DNA from: Tachypleus tridentatus
Lineage: Eukaryota > Arthropoda > Merostomata > Xiphosura > Limulidae
NCBI RefSeq assembly: GCF_004210375.1
Contig: NC_134832.1
Coordinates: 150,037,592-150,101,591 of the forward strand
DNA: 64,000 nucleotides
Direction: 5' to 3'
The position numbers and the translations under genes are program-made. The notes beneath the pieces were generated by a model that was not told the origin of the DNA, did not search any database, and saw only the letters and a list, made by a program, of their open reading frames with translations. This document shows, one piece after another, positions 34,138 to 45,432 of the stretch (the stretch's first letter is position 1; each line of letters opens with the position of its first letter).

Positions 34138-35600
34138 GTTATCAAAACCTGTTGAAATAATTACACAACATGATTGTAATATCTACACTGTTTTCACCGC
34201 TACTAACAACGAACACCAATTTTAGTAATAAAAATAAGATTAAAAAGTAAGATAATTCATTATTTTAAACAGTTTAACTAATATTATTAATTTCCTTCGA
34301 AAACGCCACCTAGTGTATAGCAACATAAGTAATTTAAAACGACACTCGTGCAATACATACATATATATAAAATTAACAGAAGTACAACGCTGAAATAGCT
34401 ATAAAAATACATATTTTATAAAAACAGGAACTGGCTCTGAAAAAAGCCTACATGTTACGGTGTTGTTACGCCACCATCTTTATTGAAACACGTAAGGTTT
34501 TTAGGGTTAGCTCCTGTTTTATTAATTGTTTATTTTGTAACTGTTTTAGCGATGTACATATTTTAATTGTACATACAGTATTTAACATGCCTGATTTTTT
34601 CTAACTCTTTATAAGACGTCGTTTGACCAATGAAATCTCTGCAATGTGCCTTTGGAGGAAAGAGGCATCTGTGGATATGACAAATATAAGATGACATATT
34701 ACTACGTAAACTGCATTGAGTCAGTAATTTACATATAGTGCAATCAAAATGTAATGTTTATGAAAATACAAAATTATAGATAAAAAGTATGTTTGATTCC
34801 TCCATGAAATATAAGAATGTTAAACGTTAGACAATTGTGTAAAGAATAAATAAATATAATTTGAAACAACTTTGGTTTACATGTTAAAATGATATCATTT
34901 GAAACTGATATGCATAACCAATATACACCACGTGTTTCCACACGCCATCTTCCTGAGAACTTTAGATACTTTATTTTTACAATCACGTGACATCCATGTG
35001 TTTTGTACAAAAATCACGCTATCTGCGCACAACTTTGCCCCATTAACCCTTCTTTGTTCAAATCATTATTGTGCCCTGAAGAATTCGTGTTGATAGAGGA
35101 AACTTCAGTGTTTCCTTTTAGTGGAAAACTTTGTGTAATTAAGCCTGTCGATCAAAAGTGATAAATCACACATTTACTGTTGCTTCTAAGAATTCAACGT
35201 TTTTAGTGACGCAGTATGATTTTTGAACACCTCAATTCTTATGTAGCGAGTCAATTTATAAGGTACTGTAGTCGTAAGTCATTTAGGCGTAACGATTTAT
35301 TAACACAGCTTGTTAGTTAGACAAAATCAACTTATTAACAGAGGTTAACTGTACGCTAACTAGATAAAAAATTATAAAGATATATTAGGTGTTCCTTAAT
35401 CAACTTACCAAGATAGATTAATGTTCGTTAGGTAGACAAAAAACAACATATTAATTAAATAGCTGTAAGTTAGCTACACAGCAACAACTCAAGATATATT
35501 AACTGAATGTTAATTAGAAAACAACAACATATGAAGATATACCAGCTTTATGTTAGTCAGACGAAAACACTAATTTACCATACGTGTAAAACGTGACGTA
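34138..35600. other. Unassigned AT-rich sequence
   Basis: No supportable gene. A CTCF-core-like word (one mismatch) lies at 34304-34316 on the minus strand. Near 35330-35570, loosely repeated 'AACTTATTAACAGAGGTTAACTG'-type units suggest a decayed repeat of about 60 bp. Confidence 0.35.
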
Positions 35601-35752
35601 GGAATGTTATTATGTGACAGTCAATCCCACTATTAATTAGTAAAAGAGTAGCTCAAGAGTTGTCGGTGGGCGGTGATAACTAGCTGCCTTCCCTCCAGTA
35701 TCACTCTGCTATAGCGCAGATAGCCTTTGTGTAGCTTTGCACGAAACTCAGT
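35601..35752 (+). mobile_element. SINE family A, 5'-truncated
   Basis: Only the 3' half is present (ATGTGACAGTCAATCCCAC ... AAGAGTTGTCGGTGGGCGG ... TAGCTTTGCACGAAA). The tRNA-like head is missing and the TACACTGCTAAATTAGGGAC part is shortened. Confidence 0.82.
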
Positions 35753-36832
35753 TAGTTATTTATAAAGTTATAACTTAACGTCAAGGGATAAGTGACATGT
35801 CTTGATGTAACGAAGTAAAATAAATGAGATATGTAGCAGAGTACACTTGTCAACGTGCTCATATATTTTCATGTTAGGCTTCACGGACGACAACCAAACG
35901 TATACGTGACGTATTTCAGTAGAAACACATTAACAATTAGTAATTGTTTAAAAAGACAGTACCTCACTTATTCGACTATTGAAATATTTAAGATTTTCTT
36001 GTACTTGTTTGAAGTAGTCGTTTTTTTTGTCAGATAGAATCAATTTACGTGAAATGTTGGTAGAGGAAGTGGTACACCGTTCTTTCTACACACCATCTAC
36101 AAGACAAATTATTGTTTCGAGGAAAACGGTTTGAGAAAACTTGGTGTTCGTGCGGTGACTGCTCTGGCACGTCAGTATCTTGACAAATGGAACTGAAAAT
36201 GGGAGAAGACTTGAGATATCAATCTGTGAAGCCCGAAGATAAAGACTCACTTTGAAATATCTTCCCAATTTACTATTTCTACACAATTTATATCAAATGT
36301 CGATATTTGTGCAAAACATCATTGAAATTCAAATCTCGTAAAAGACGTTTCACCTAATCGACTAAAACGGCCTGTTGGATCACGGAAAGATGATTGGAGA
36401 AGAATTGTAATTGGTTATTTATGACTTTAGGATCAATATCAGTAGATTCATATAATACGAAATGAATTTACTTTGATAATATACTCGCACGTAAATAATT
36501 TTAATACATTTTTTCTCGTGATACAGAAGTAAGTTTTTATTTAAAATATTACATGGAATGTTATCACTTAGAGATTACGAGAAATAAATGGAAAGGATAT
36601 GAATTGTCAACCTTTAACAACGATGTTGCTTATCGACATAATATGAATGATGTGGTTGCTAAATGCTCTTCTAATAAACTGTTTATTAATTTATATAACA
36701 TAGAGAAGTTTTATTTAGCATGTGTGTGTATATACAATGAACCCAACAAGCAGTAATCTCTAGCTTAGCAAACTTTACTAAAACTATATTTAAATGTTAA
36801 CAAATAAACACTAATGATAAAAATACCTATGC
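35753..36832. other. Unassigned AT-rich sequence
   Basis: Short frames at 36086-36286 (minus) and 36553-36756 (plus) show no recognisable domain. I looked here for the missing receptor M3/S2 exons and did not see a convincing match. Confidence 0.3.
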
Positions 36833-37800
36833 AGAGGAAGAATATTATTTATAATTAAAACAGAGGACGAATATTGTCTCTAATTAAAACAGGAGAAGAA
36901 TATTATATGTAATTAAAACAGAAGAAGAATATTATATCTAATTAAAACATGGAAGAATATTATATCTAATTAAAACATGGAAGAATATTACATCTGATTA
37001 AAACATGGAAGAATATTATATCTAATTAAAACATGGAAGAATATTATATCTGATTAAAACATGGAAGAATATTATATGTAATTAAAACAGAAGAAGAATA
37101 TTATATCTAATTAAAACATGGAAGAATATTACATCTGATTAAAAACATGGAAGAATATTATATCTAATTAAAACATGGAAGAATATTATATCTGATTAAA
37201 ACATGGAAGAATATTATATGTAATTAAAACAGAAGAAGAATATTATATCTAATTAAAACATGGAAGAATATTATATCTAATTAAAACATGGAAAAATATT
37301 ATATGTAATTAAAACAGAAGAAGAATATTATATCTAATTAAAACATGGAAGAATATTATATGTAATTAAAACAGGGAAGAATATTATCTCTAATTAAAAC
37401 AGAAGAATAATATTATATCTAATTAAAACATGGTAGAATATTATATCTAATTAAAACAAGGAAAATATTATATCTAATTAAAACAGGGAAGAATATTATC
37501 TCTAATTAAAACAGGGGACGAATATTATATTTAAGTGAACAGGAGAAGGATACTATATGTAATTAAACAGGAGATTGATATTATATCTAATTACAACAGG
37601 AGATTGCTATTATATTTGATTAAAACAGATGATGAATATCATCTCTAATTAAAACAGGCGAAGAATATTATATCTAATTAACATAGAGGACGAATATTAT
37701 CTCTAATTACAACAGGGAAGAATATTATATGTAATTAAAACAGGGAAAGAAAATTATTTCTAATTAAAACAGGAGAAGGATATTATATATTAAACAGGAA
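36833..37800. repeat. AT-rich minisatellite, 28 bp x ~34
   Basis: Unit GAAGAATATTATATCT plus AATTAAAACATG (28 bp), repeated with small length changes. The middle (36930-37480) is most regular; both ends are diverged (GGACGAATATT, GGAGATTGATATT variants). Non-coding. It lies ~3.3 kb left of the last visible receptor exon. Confidence 0.92.
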
Positions 37801-38603
37801 ACAAATATCTCTATTCAAAACTGATGACCAATGTGTTGGGATTTAAAACAGAGCTTCTACAATGTGTACAAATAAAACGTTCAGGATTTTATACTTATTT
37901 TGAGTGAAGTGTGACGTGATTTTGAATACTCACACATTTATTATAAACTTTTTTTTTATTTTTTCAAGTTGGCAGAGATATAAACGGAAACGAATGTTGT
38001 AATGCAAAATATATTATTCAGTTGACAACGTGTTAACAATAATGTTCGGTGCTATTAGATATTTAGCTGTGTTAGCAATAAAATACACGAAGAATAAACT
38101 TAGTTTTGTGGTAGTGCCACAGTAAGATAAGGTTGAAATGATTTAAGGATATTGTGAAGACTAAAATGGCGTTTCAGAACAGCAAGTACTGATAAATACA
38201 GGACATCAATTTTGTTAAAGAAAATGTATCATGAACTCTGTAAGAAATGAATACGATATAAGTAAACATAAAGAACTAGTGAGAAAGTTTTGATAATCTT
38301 TGAGAATTTAGAAGGCTTATTTGAGATAACGAAATTAATTATTATACTCTTCTAAGCTCGTTTTGGAATAAAATAATCATATATATATATATATTATTTG
38401 TGATAAAATTTATTAGTAAATTAATGTTATTATCAGGTACAAGCTAAAAACTTTACTGTTTAATTATGATCTATATTTACTGTTGCCAGTAATAATTCTA
38501 AAAAAATGTTTTACATCACATTAAAATTGTATGTAGGAAAAATAAACAAACAAACATACATAATTAAGGAAATATTTAAGATGAATTGTATGCTAGAAAA
38601 TTT
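37801..38603. other. Unassigned AT-rich sequence
   Basis: Includes a TA microsatellite at about 38380-38396. Nothing else recognised up to the assembly gap. Confidence 0.3.
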
Positions 38604-39103
38604 NNNNNNNNNNNNNNNNNNNNNNNNNNNNNNNNNNNNNNNNNNNNNNNNNNNNNNNNNNNNNNNNNNNNNNNNNNNNNNNNNNNNNNNNNNNNNNNNN
38701 NNNNNNNNNNNNNNNNNNNNNNNNNNNNNNNNNNNNNNNNNNNNNNNNNNNNNNNNNNNNNNNNNNNNNNNNNNNNNNNNNNNNNNNNNNNNNNNNNNNN
38801 NNNNNNNNNNNNNNNNNNNNNNNNNNNNNNNNNNNNNNNNNNNNNNNNNNNNNNNNNNNNNNNNNNNNNNNNNNNNNNNNNNNNNNNNNNNNNNNNNNNN
38901 NNNNNNNNNNNNNNNNNNNNNNNNNNNNNNNNNNNNNNNNNNNNNNNNNNNNNNNNNNNNNNNNNNNNNNNNNNNNNNNNNNNNNNNNNNNNNNNNNNNN
39001 NNNNNNNNNNNNNNNNNNNNNNNNNNNNNNNNNNNNNNNNNNNNNNNNNNNNNNNNNNNNNNNNNNNNNNNNNNNNNNNNNNNNNNNNNNNNNNNNNNNN
39101 NNN
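38604..39103. other. Assembly gap (500 N)
   Basis: Exactly 500 undetermined bases. The round number suggests a fixed-size scaffolding placeholder rather than a measured gap, so the true missing length is unknown. Open frames that run through it are artefacts. Confidence 0.99.
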
Positions 39104-39394
39104 TTTTTCTTATTCCTAGGCATAAAGTGTTATTTCCCAATTGCTTATGCCTATTTCTCTTAAAACTTTGCTTTTGTTATTTGGGAAACGAAATTTTCAA
39201 ATCTGCCCATTTACCAGAACATTCCAAGTAGATTCAGTGCTAAGTAGCTGATAGAGAATTTTCTCAAACTTACAAGAATTTTCAAGAACCTTTTAGAATT
39301 TTCTAGAACTTTCCATAGTAATATATATATATACAGGGCTCACCACTCACCACTTCAATTTAGTTCTAGCTGCCTAAGTAAACACATAGACCTA

Positions 39395-40230
39395 TCTGAT
39401 TTTATCAGAGATGACATCAAGAAGCTGCAAGCATTCTGATATGTATGTGGCCAATTTATCAAAGCAAGAGTGAAAAAGTATTCTGTGACAGTATCTGTTA
39501 AATGTGTGAAGCCTACAAGGCATATTTCGACATGCCTGTCAGGGATCTAAACAAACCCTGGGCACCTCATTTTACCTGCGAGCACTGCAAAAACACTAGA
39601 AGGTAAGACAGACAATTTTTTCTTGTTTGAATAGTAAAATTTTATATTATAAAAGTTTTAGATCTTTTAAAATTCGGTGCACCTCAAAGATGAATACAAC
39701 AGTGTCAAGACCTTCCTTGAAGCCTTGTAGTATGATGAGTATTGCTGGTAGGTTACCGGAGACTTCAAAATGGTGGCATTCCTGATGGATCTCCAAGGAG
39801 GCTTTACCAAGTTTTCCTGTTATCTTTGCCTTTGGGACAGAAGGGACATAAAATTGGGTCTTTTGAAACAATTTGCCACAGATCTTGATAAGAAGTCTGC
39901 AGTCTTCAAGTACTTTCAAGACTTCTTTCTAAACTATCTGAGGCAAAAGTCAAAGCTGGTGTCTTCATTGGACCACAAATAAAGAAGATCATTGAGTGCG
40001 CAGAATTCCCAAGAAGCTCAGTAGGAAGAAACATAAAGTTTGGGGCAGCTTTGTCGCAGTGGTTCCAGGAGCTTCTTGGGCAATCACAAGGCCGAAAATT
40101 ATGTGGAACTGGTCGAGGCTCTGGTGAAGAACTACAGCAAAATGGGCTGTAGGATGTTACGAAATAAGAACATTAGCCGAGCACGTTAACCAGTGGGCTG
40201 TGCTAAGACCCAAGCACATGATGATATGGA
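39395..40230 (+). pseudogene. Degenerate copy of an unnamed repetitive protein family
   Basis: Broken plus-strand pieces follow the order of a protein family I recall as multicopy in arthropod genomes, without a defined function. They are: a cysteine-bearing segment (39510-39603, KPWAPHFTCEHCKNTRR); 39680-39770 (HLKDEYNSVKTFLEAL, two stops nearby); 39771-39980 (MVAFLMDLQGGFTKFSCYLC, then LWDRRD and IKLGLLKQFATDLDKKSA); and 39990-40170 (NHKAENYVELVEALVKNY). LWDRRD runs straight into IKLGL, whereas I recall several dozen residues between them, so an internal deletion is likely. Stops and frameshifts make it non-functional. Function unknown. Confidence 0.65.
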
Positions 40231-41147
40231 CTGTAACGAGGTGTTGAAGTTTCGATATTGCTGGCAAATAACGTAATGGTCCTCTGTATACGTCACGTCT
40301 TTTAGGAAGAATGGTTTTAAACACTTTTAAACTTGACTTACTTTTCTATATTTGAAGAGATGACCATGTTACAGTTGAGAGAAATTTAAAAAATTATACA
40401 CCAAAAAATTATGTTTAACTCATAATTAACAAAATATCCTAAAAAAATTCAACAAATTCTGTTTTATTTTTTGGTTTATTATATTTGAATCTTTGAAATG
40501 TAATTAATTATCACAGTAACTGCTCCATGATGTACACTTGGAGTGATAATAAAAATAATAACTAACAAATTAGTATCTTTGTTGCTATAGTACGTCTTTA
40601 AAAACAGGATTTCTCAAACAAATCTAATCGCAGACACTAAAGTCTAGAAATCCACTTGTCTTAGGCCTAATATTAACTAACCCTTTATTTAGTATATTCG
40701 ATAGAGAAAAATTGACAAAATAACTTTTTTGGTAAAGTTTAGTTAGGGTTGAACGTTGCCACACTTAAAAGTATCAATAAATAAACTTATAATGTTACTC
40801 CACGATCTAACGTTAGACCTTTTAGAAAACTTTGACAGGCTTTTAATGTGTTGTTGTACAAAATGTCAACTAAAGTATACTTGCATCTGATTTTTGTTTT
40901 ACATCCGTACAAAAAAAAAGTGCGTACACATGCGCATTTAGACAGTAAGGTGTGTGAGCACATTTTCAGGTCAGCAAAAACTGAGCATTGTTGTAATAGT
41001 TTGAAAAATTAACTATTCAACCTGCAAATATCGTATAAATATTAGTTTATGATTTTTAAGCGTAACAATGAATTTTAAATGCGCCAATGTTATTAATTCG
41101 GGACCTAAAGAACGTTTTATTTAAACTAAATGTTTTCCAGTTTTCAC
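40231..41147. other. Unassigned; downstream side of the last visible receptor exon
   Basis: Receptor intron sequence is expected here on the minus strand. No tandem array and no recognisable exon. Confidence 0.35.
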
Positions 41148-41307
41148 CTTGTAGTAGGAATGCACCAAATATTGTCCAACACGACTTGGATGTCATCTGA
41201 GAGACAGATACTTGGCTGTTTCTTGGGTCGACTGATGCAATAATGTGATTCAAGGCCGTGTAGGCAAGAGCGCTGAAGACGAGACTAACCAGAATAGCCA
41301 CCCATAC
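41148..41307 (-). CDS. Ionotropic glutamate receptor-like exon: M1 and pore loop
   Basis: A 160-nt exon (53 codons plus 1 nt) on the minus strand, with acceptor TTTTGTAG at 41308-41309 and donor CAAG/GTGAAAA at 41147. It encodes membrane segment M1 (VWVAILVSLVFSALAYTAL), an extramembrane linker, and the re-entrant pore loop KSCWTIFGAFLLQG, matching the W-x-x-x-GA-F-x-x-Q-G pattern of iGluR/IR channels. Aligned with GluA2, the Q/R-site residue is leucine. The previous exon (43492-43650) ends in phase 0 and joins as ...LGLFTSE + VWVAILV..., as expected for the family. The following M3 exon is not found. It is one internal part of a cation-channel receptor at the cell membrane; ligand unknown. 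Confidence 0.9.
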
Positions 41308-41578
41308 CTACAAAAGAACGTAACAATTCTAAGATTGTGGTATTTTTAGATAGCAGTGATTTCTCCTATAAGTAACGAGATGGGTCCGCTTAAAAAGGAA
41401 CATATGTCAAGATATTTACTATTAAATAAATTTATATTTTCTAATTAATTGAGCTTGCGAGAAGTAAAGACAGACTGAATGCATTTGTACATTTACAATA
41501 TACAATGATTACTTAAATAAACACTGAAAATTAATTTTCTTTGCGAGGATAACTATTATTTTTTGCTTAGAAAAGACA

Positions 41579-41642
41579 AGAATTGAACCCGGATTTTAAT
41601 ATTTTACATCTGTGTACTCATCTCTGACCCACCAGGGGACTG
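41579..41642 (-). mobile_element. SINE family B fragment
   Basis: AATTGAACCCGGATTTTAA ... ACATCTGTGTACTCATCTCT ... CCACCAGGGG is a diverged reverse complement of the family B head. It lies in the intron between the two leftmost receptor exons. Confidence 0.45.
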
Positions 41643-41869
41643 CTACAGTGGACTACATAATTAGTTTATAGATCTACATATCACCGATTAACAGTAATAA
41701 TGCATGAATAATTAGTTTTTAAGACTTCCATATTACTGATTAACAACAATAAAGCATAAATCATTAGCTGTATATATATTAAGATAATAGTTGTGCTAAT
41801 CATACTATAATGAACTCTTGCTTGAATGATACTGGAAAAAAGTTCTTATTATACCACTTGTAACTCTTA

Positions 41870-42423
41870 ACTTTGTGAAATTTGTATGCAGTATGTATGT
41901 AGATTTGCAATAGGGGCTACGATTTTCCTTTTACGTCTCCATTTCCCGTGACGAAGAACTTTATTTTTCTCCATTCTCAGGGTGCATGTATGACGTAATG
42001 AATACGGCATACTTGGATCTAATGCGCTTGCGCCATCTATATCAATATAATAGTACTGTTTGTTGTATATCCATGTAAATACTACGCAGGGTGTGGATGG
42101 ATCTTCACCAAACTTGGTATGGAGGCTCCACAGGTACATGGGAAAATGCACACAAATTTTCAGTTTTGCATTTTGAGGTGTTTTTTTTACCACAACTTCG
42201 CCCTGTTGATGCATCTTCACCTAATTTGGTATGAAGGTTTGTTGAATCTATGAGAAGATATATGCAAATGTAAGGTTTCACATTTTGTGTTTTGCTGTTT
42301 TTATGGGCGTTTTGGGCTTTTTCAAAAATGATATATAAAGGAAACAAGTTTTCATCCTAAGATAAGCTTTCATTAATCATGAATTTACATAACTTCCGAC
42401 CAGGGTACGGATACCCCAGCTAG
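41870..42423 (+). mobile_element. Possible non-autonomous Helitron
   Basis: The right end reads CCAGGGTACGGATACCCCAG followed by CTAG (42420-42423) and T. It contains a GGGTA-loop-TACCC hairpin just before a CTAG terminus, the signature of a Helitron 3' end. Inside are two diverged copies of a segment (ATCTTCACCAAACTTGGTATG at 42100, ATCTTCACCTAATTTGGTATG at 42206). The 5' TC end is not defined. The 117-codon minus-strand frame at 41867-42220 is a by-product of the repeat, not a gene. It sits inside a receptor intron. Confidence 0.5.
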
Positions 42424-42875
42424 TAGGTATAAGTCATATTCATGACACAAATATTACATGTACTATTAAACAAGAAAATCATAACTGTTGTATTAGAAAG
42501 CTTTAATGACAACTGAAATTGATTAAAATAGTTAACTTTTGAAACAGCTGATCTACCTTATCTGAAGGCCTATAGACCTAAACCTTTTTAAAAACCAGAT
42601 GTCGATATTGTGTGGGGTACATCACATATATCTCATTTTGAAGCCTTTTGCTTAACAGCAAGGCAAACGAACAAACAAATATTCCGAAGTGTGAGGCTGG
42701 TAACTCAATATTTTTTCTTAATGACATCAGTTGAATGGTAATAACCCAAACCAGCGTTTCAATGACCACATTTTAAAAGTGATTCCAGTTTTGTATTTTT
42801 TATTTTTATTGTTATCAAAACTAGAGTGTGAATGTATACGTCACCCGAAAACATTAATTATACATACTGTGATAC

Positions 42876-43154
42876 TTGTTTGTTTGTTTCGAATTTCGCG
42901 CAAAGCTACCCGAGCGCTACCTGCGCTAGCCGTCCCTAATTTTGTAGTCTAAGGCTAGAGGGAAGGTAGCTAGTCATCACCACACACTGCCAACTCTTGG
43001 GCTACTCTTTTACTAACGAATAGTGGGAATGACCGAAACATTATAACGCCCCCACCGCTGAAAGGGCGAACATGTTTGATGCGATCGGGATTCGAACCTG
43101 TGACCCTCAGATTACGAGTCGAACGCCTTAACTCACCTGTACATATCGGGCCAG
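42876..43154 (-). mobile_element. SINE family A with a 9-bp target-site duplication
   Basis: Reverse-oriented full-length copy. CTGTGATAC occurs at 42867-42875 and 43155-43163. It lies in the receptor intron between exons 43492-43650 and 41148-41307, in the sense orientation of that gene. Confidence 0.92.
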
Positions 43155-43214
43155 CTGTGATACAATAGCATAAAGAAATACATGAATGAATATTTTATTC
43201 AAGTATAGTAGATC

Positions 43215-43480
43215 AGTGTGGCAAAAATCCCAAGACGGCTAAAATGCATATGAAATCCTCTTGTGTCAAAATATGCATATACAAATCCCTGGATAGTGAA
43301 ATATACATATGAAAATCATCACGTGTCAAAATGTTCCGATAAAAATACCCATGTATCGAAATGTGCGTATAAGAATCCAAGAATATTGAAATATGCATAC
43401 GAAAATCTTAGCATATCGAAACGTGCATGTGTCAAACAGTTTCGATAAAAACACCCATGTAACGAAATGTGCATGTATAA
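43215..43480. repeat. Decayed minisatellite, ~30 bp x 9, abutting a splice donor
   Basis: Units resemble CATGTATCGAAATGTGCGTA, with AAAATAC or AGAATCC spacers (43215-43480), and are strongly diverged. The array ends about 12 nt from the donor of exon 43492-43650, so it forms the 5' start of that intron. Its open frames are by-products. Confidence 0.75.
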
Positions 43481-43491
43481 TTCCTCCTTAC

Positions 43492-43650
43492 CTCCGAGGT
43501 GAAGAGCCCCAATATTACCCCAGCATCGACAGAGGAGTACGGAGCACGAGTTATGAAAGTCAGCGAACTCACGTGGAATATGTGAGTAAAATCAATGGCC
43601 TTTTCTCTGTCTTCGGTCCATTCCAGAGGTCCAATGGCCAAATCTTTTTC
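43492..43650 (-). CDS. Ionotropic glutamate receptor-like exon: ligand-binding S1 core
   Basis: A 159-nt exon (53 codons, phase 0 at both ends), acceptor ATTTTATAG before 43650 and donor GAG/GTAAGG after 43492. It encodes EKDLAIGPLEWTEDREKAID followed by FTHIF, the hallmark DxAxxPLxxTxxRxxxxDF segment of iGluR/IR ligand-binding domains, then the lead into M1. The arginine that contacts the ligand carboxylate in glutamate receptors (R485 of GluA2) is kept (TEDREKAIDF). The nearby threonine (T480 of GluA2) is replaced by glutamate (PLE for PLT). This suggests an amino-acid-related but probably non-glutamate ligand, as in many IRs. It joins the preceding exon (…MVGELNRK) and the next exon in phase. 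Confidence 0.94.
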
Positions 43651-43672
43651 CTATAAAATATAAAGGAGTTCG

Positions 43673-45432
43673 CAGCTGGTAAATATCCAACGCTAGATAC
43701 ATGTATACTAATCAGGGGTGTGAATCAACTGGTAAATATGCAAGTTTTAGACACATGCATACTAATCAGGGATGTGAATCAACTGGTAAATATGCAAGTT
43801 TTAGACACATGCATACTAATCAGGGGTGTGAATCAACTGGTAAATATGCAAGTTTTAGACACATGCATACTAATCAGGGGTGTGAATCAACTGGTAAATA
43901 TGAAAGTCCTAGATACATGTATACTAATCAGAGGTGTGAATCAACTTGTAAATATGAAAGTCCTAGATACATATATACTAATCAGAGATGTGAATCAACT
44001 GGTAAATATCAAAGTCCAAGATACATGTATACTAATCAGAGGTGAGAATCAACTGGTAAATATGAAAGTCCTAGATACATGTATACTAATCAGAGGTGAG
44101 AATCAACTGGTAAATATGAAAGTCCTAGATACATATATACTAATAAGGAGTGTGAATCAACTGGTAAATATGAAAGTCCTAGATACATATATACTAATCA
44201 GGAGTGTGAATCAACTGGTAAATATGCAAGTCCTAGATACATGTATACTAATCAGAGGTGTGAATCAACTGGTAAATATGAAAGTCCTAGATACATGTAC
44301 ACTAATCAGAGGTGTGAATCAACTGGTAAATATGAAAGTCCTAGATACATGTATACTAATCAGGAGTGTGAATCAACTGGTAAATATGCAAGTTATATAC
44401 TAATCAGGAGTGTGAATCAACTGGTAAATATGCAAGTCCTAGATACATATATACTAATCAGGAGTGTGAATCAACTGGTAAACATGAAAGTCCTAGATAC
44501 ATGTATACTAATCAGGAGTGTGAATCAACTGGTAAATATGAAAGTCCTAGATACATATATACTAATCAGAGGTGTGAATCAACTGGTAAATATGAAAGTC
44601 CTAGATACATATATACTAATCAGAGGTGTGAATCAACTGGTAAATATGATAGTCCTAGATACATGTACACTAATCAGGAGTGTGAATCAACTGGTAAATA
44701 TGCAAGTCCTAGATACATGTATACTAATCAGGAGTGTGAATCAACTGGTAAATATGAAAGTGCTAGATACATATATACTAATCAGGAGTGTGAATCAACT
44801 TGTAAATATGAAAGTCCTAGATACAAGTATACTAATCAGAGGTGTGAATCAACTGGTAAATATGAAAGTCCTAGATACATGTATACTAATCAGAGGTGTG
44901 AATCAACTTGTAAATATGTAAGTCCTAGATACATGTATACTAATCAGGAGTGTGAATCAACTGGTAAATATGATAGTCCTAGATACATGTACACTAATCA
45001 GGAGTGTGAATCAACTGGTAAATATGAAAGTCCTAGATACATGTATACTAATCAGAGGTGTGAATCAACTGGTAAATATGAAAGTCCTAGATACATGTAT
45101 ACTAATCAGAGGTGTGAATCAACTGGTAAATATGAAAGTCCTAGATACAAGTATACTAATCAGAGGTGTGAATCAACTGGTAAATATGAAAGTCCTAGAT
45201 ACATGTATACTAATCAGAGGTGTGAATCAACTGGTAAATATGAAAGTCCTAGATACATGTATATTAATCAGAGGTGTGAATCAACTGGTAAATATGAAAG
45301 TCCTAGATACATGTATACTAATCAGAGGTGTGAATCAACTGGTAAATATGAAAGTCCGAGATACATGTATACTAATCAGAGGTGTGAATGAACTGGTAAA
45401 TATGAAAGTCCTAGATACATGTATACTAATTG
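43673..45432. repeat. Satellite array, 54 bp x ~32 (array 1)
   Basis: Unit contains CCTAGATACATGTATACTAA, TCAGAGGTGTGAATCAACTG and GTAAATATGAAAGT; the 54-bp period was confirmed from TGAATC at 43721 and 43775. As 54 is 18 codons, two plus-strand frames stay open for hundreds of codons (e.g. 43720-44403 and 44501-45391). They are perfectly periodic and show no start context or domain, so I do not call a protein. The array begins about 20 nt intronic of the acceptor of exon 43492-43650. Confidence 0.96.

Noticed and set aside
34774..35010. Minus-strand frame with SGRWRVET...VYWLC as a candidate receptor M3 exon
   Set aside because: It lacks the invariant YTANL-type M3 core and suitable splice phase, so the resemblance is superficial.
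36833..37800. CRISPR-like array (28-bp regular repeat)
   Set aside because: There are no unique spacers: the units are directly contiguous. This is an AT-rich minisatellite in animal DNA.
38506..39231. Four open frames of 176-241 codons spanning 38506-39231
   Set aside because: They consist almost entirely of the 500-N gap.
41867..42220. 117-codon minus-strand frame as a gene
   Set aside because: It lies in a repeated Helitron-like segment with internal duplication, shows no domain, and sits in a receptor intron.
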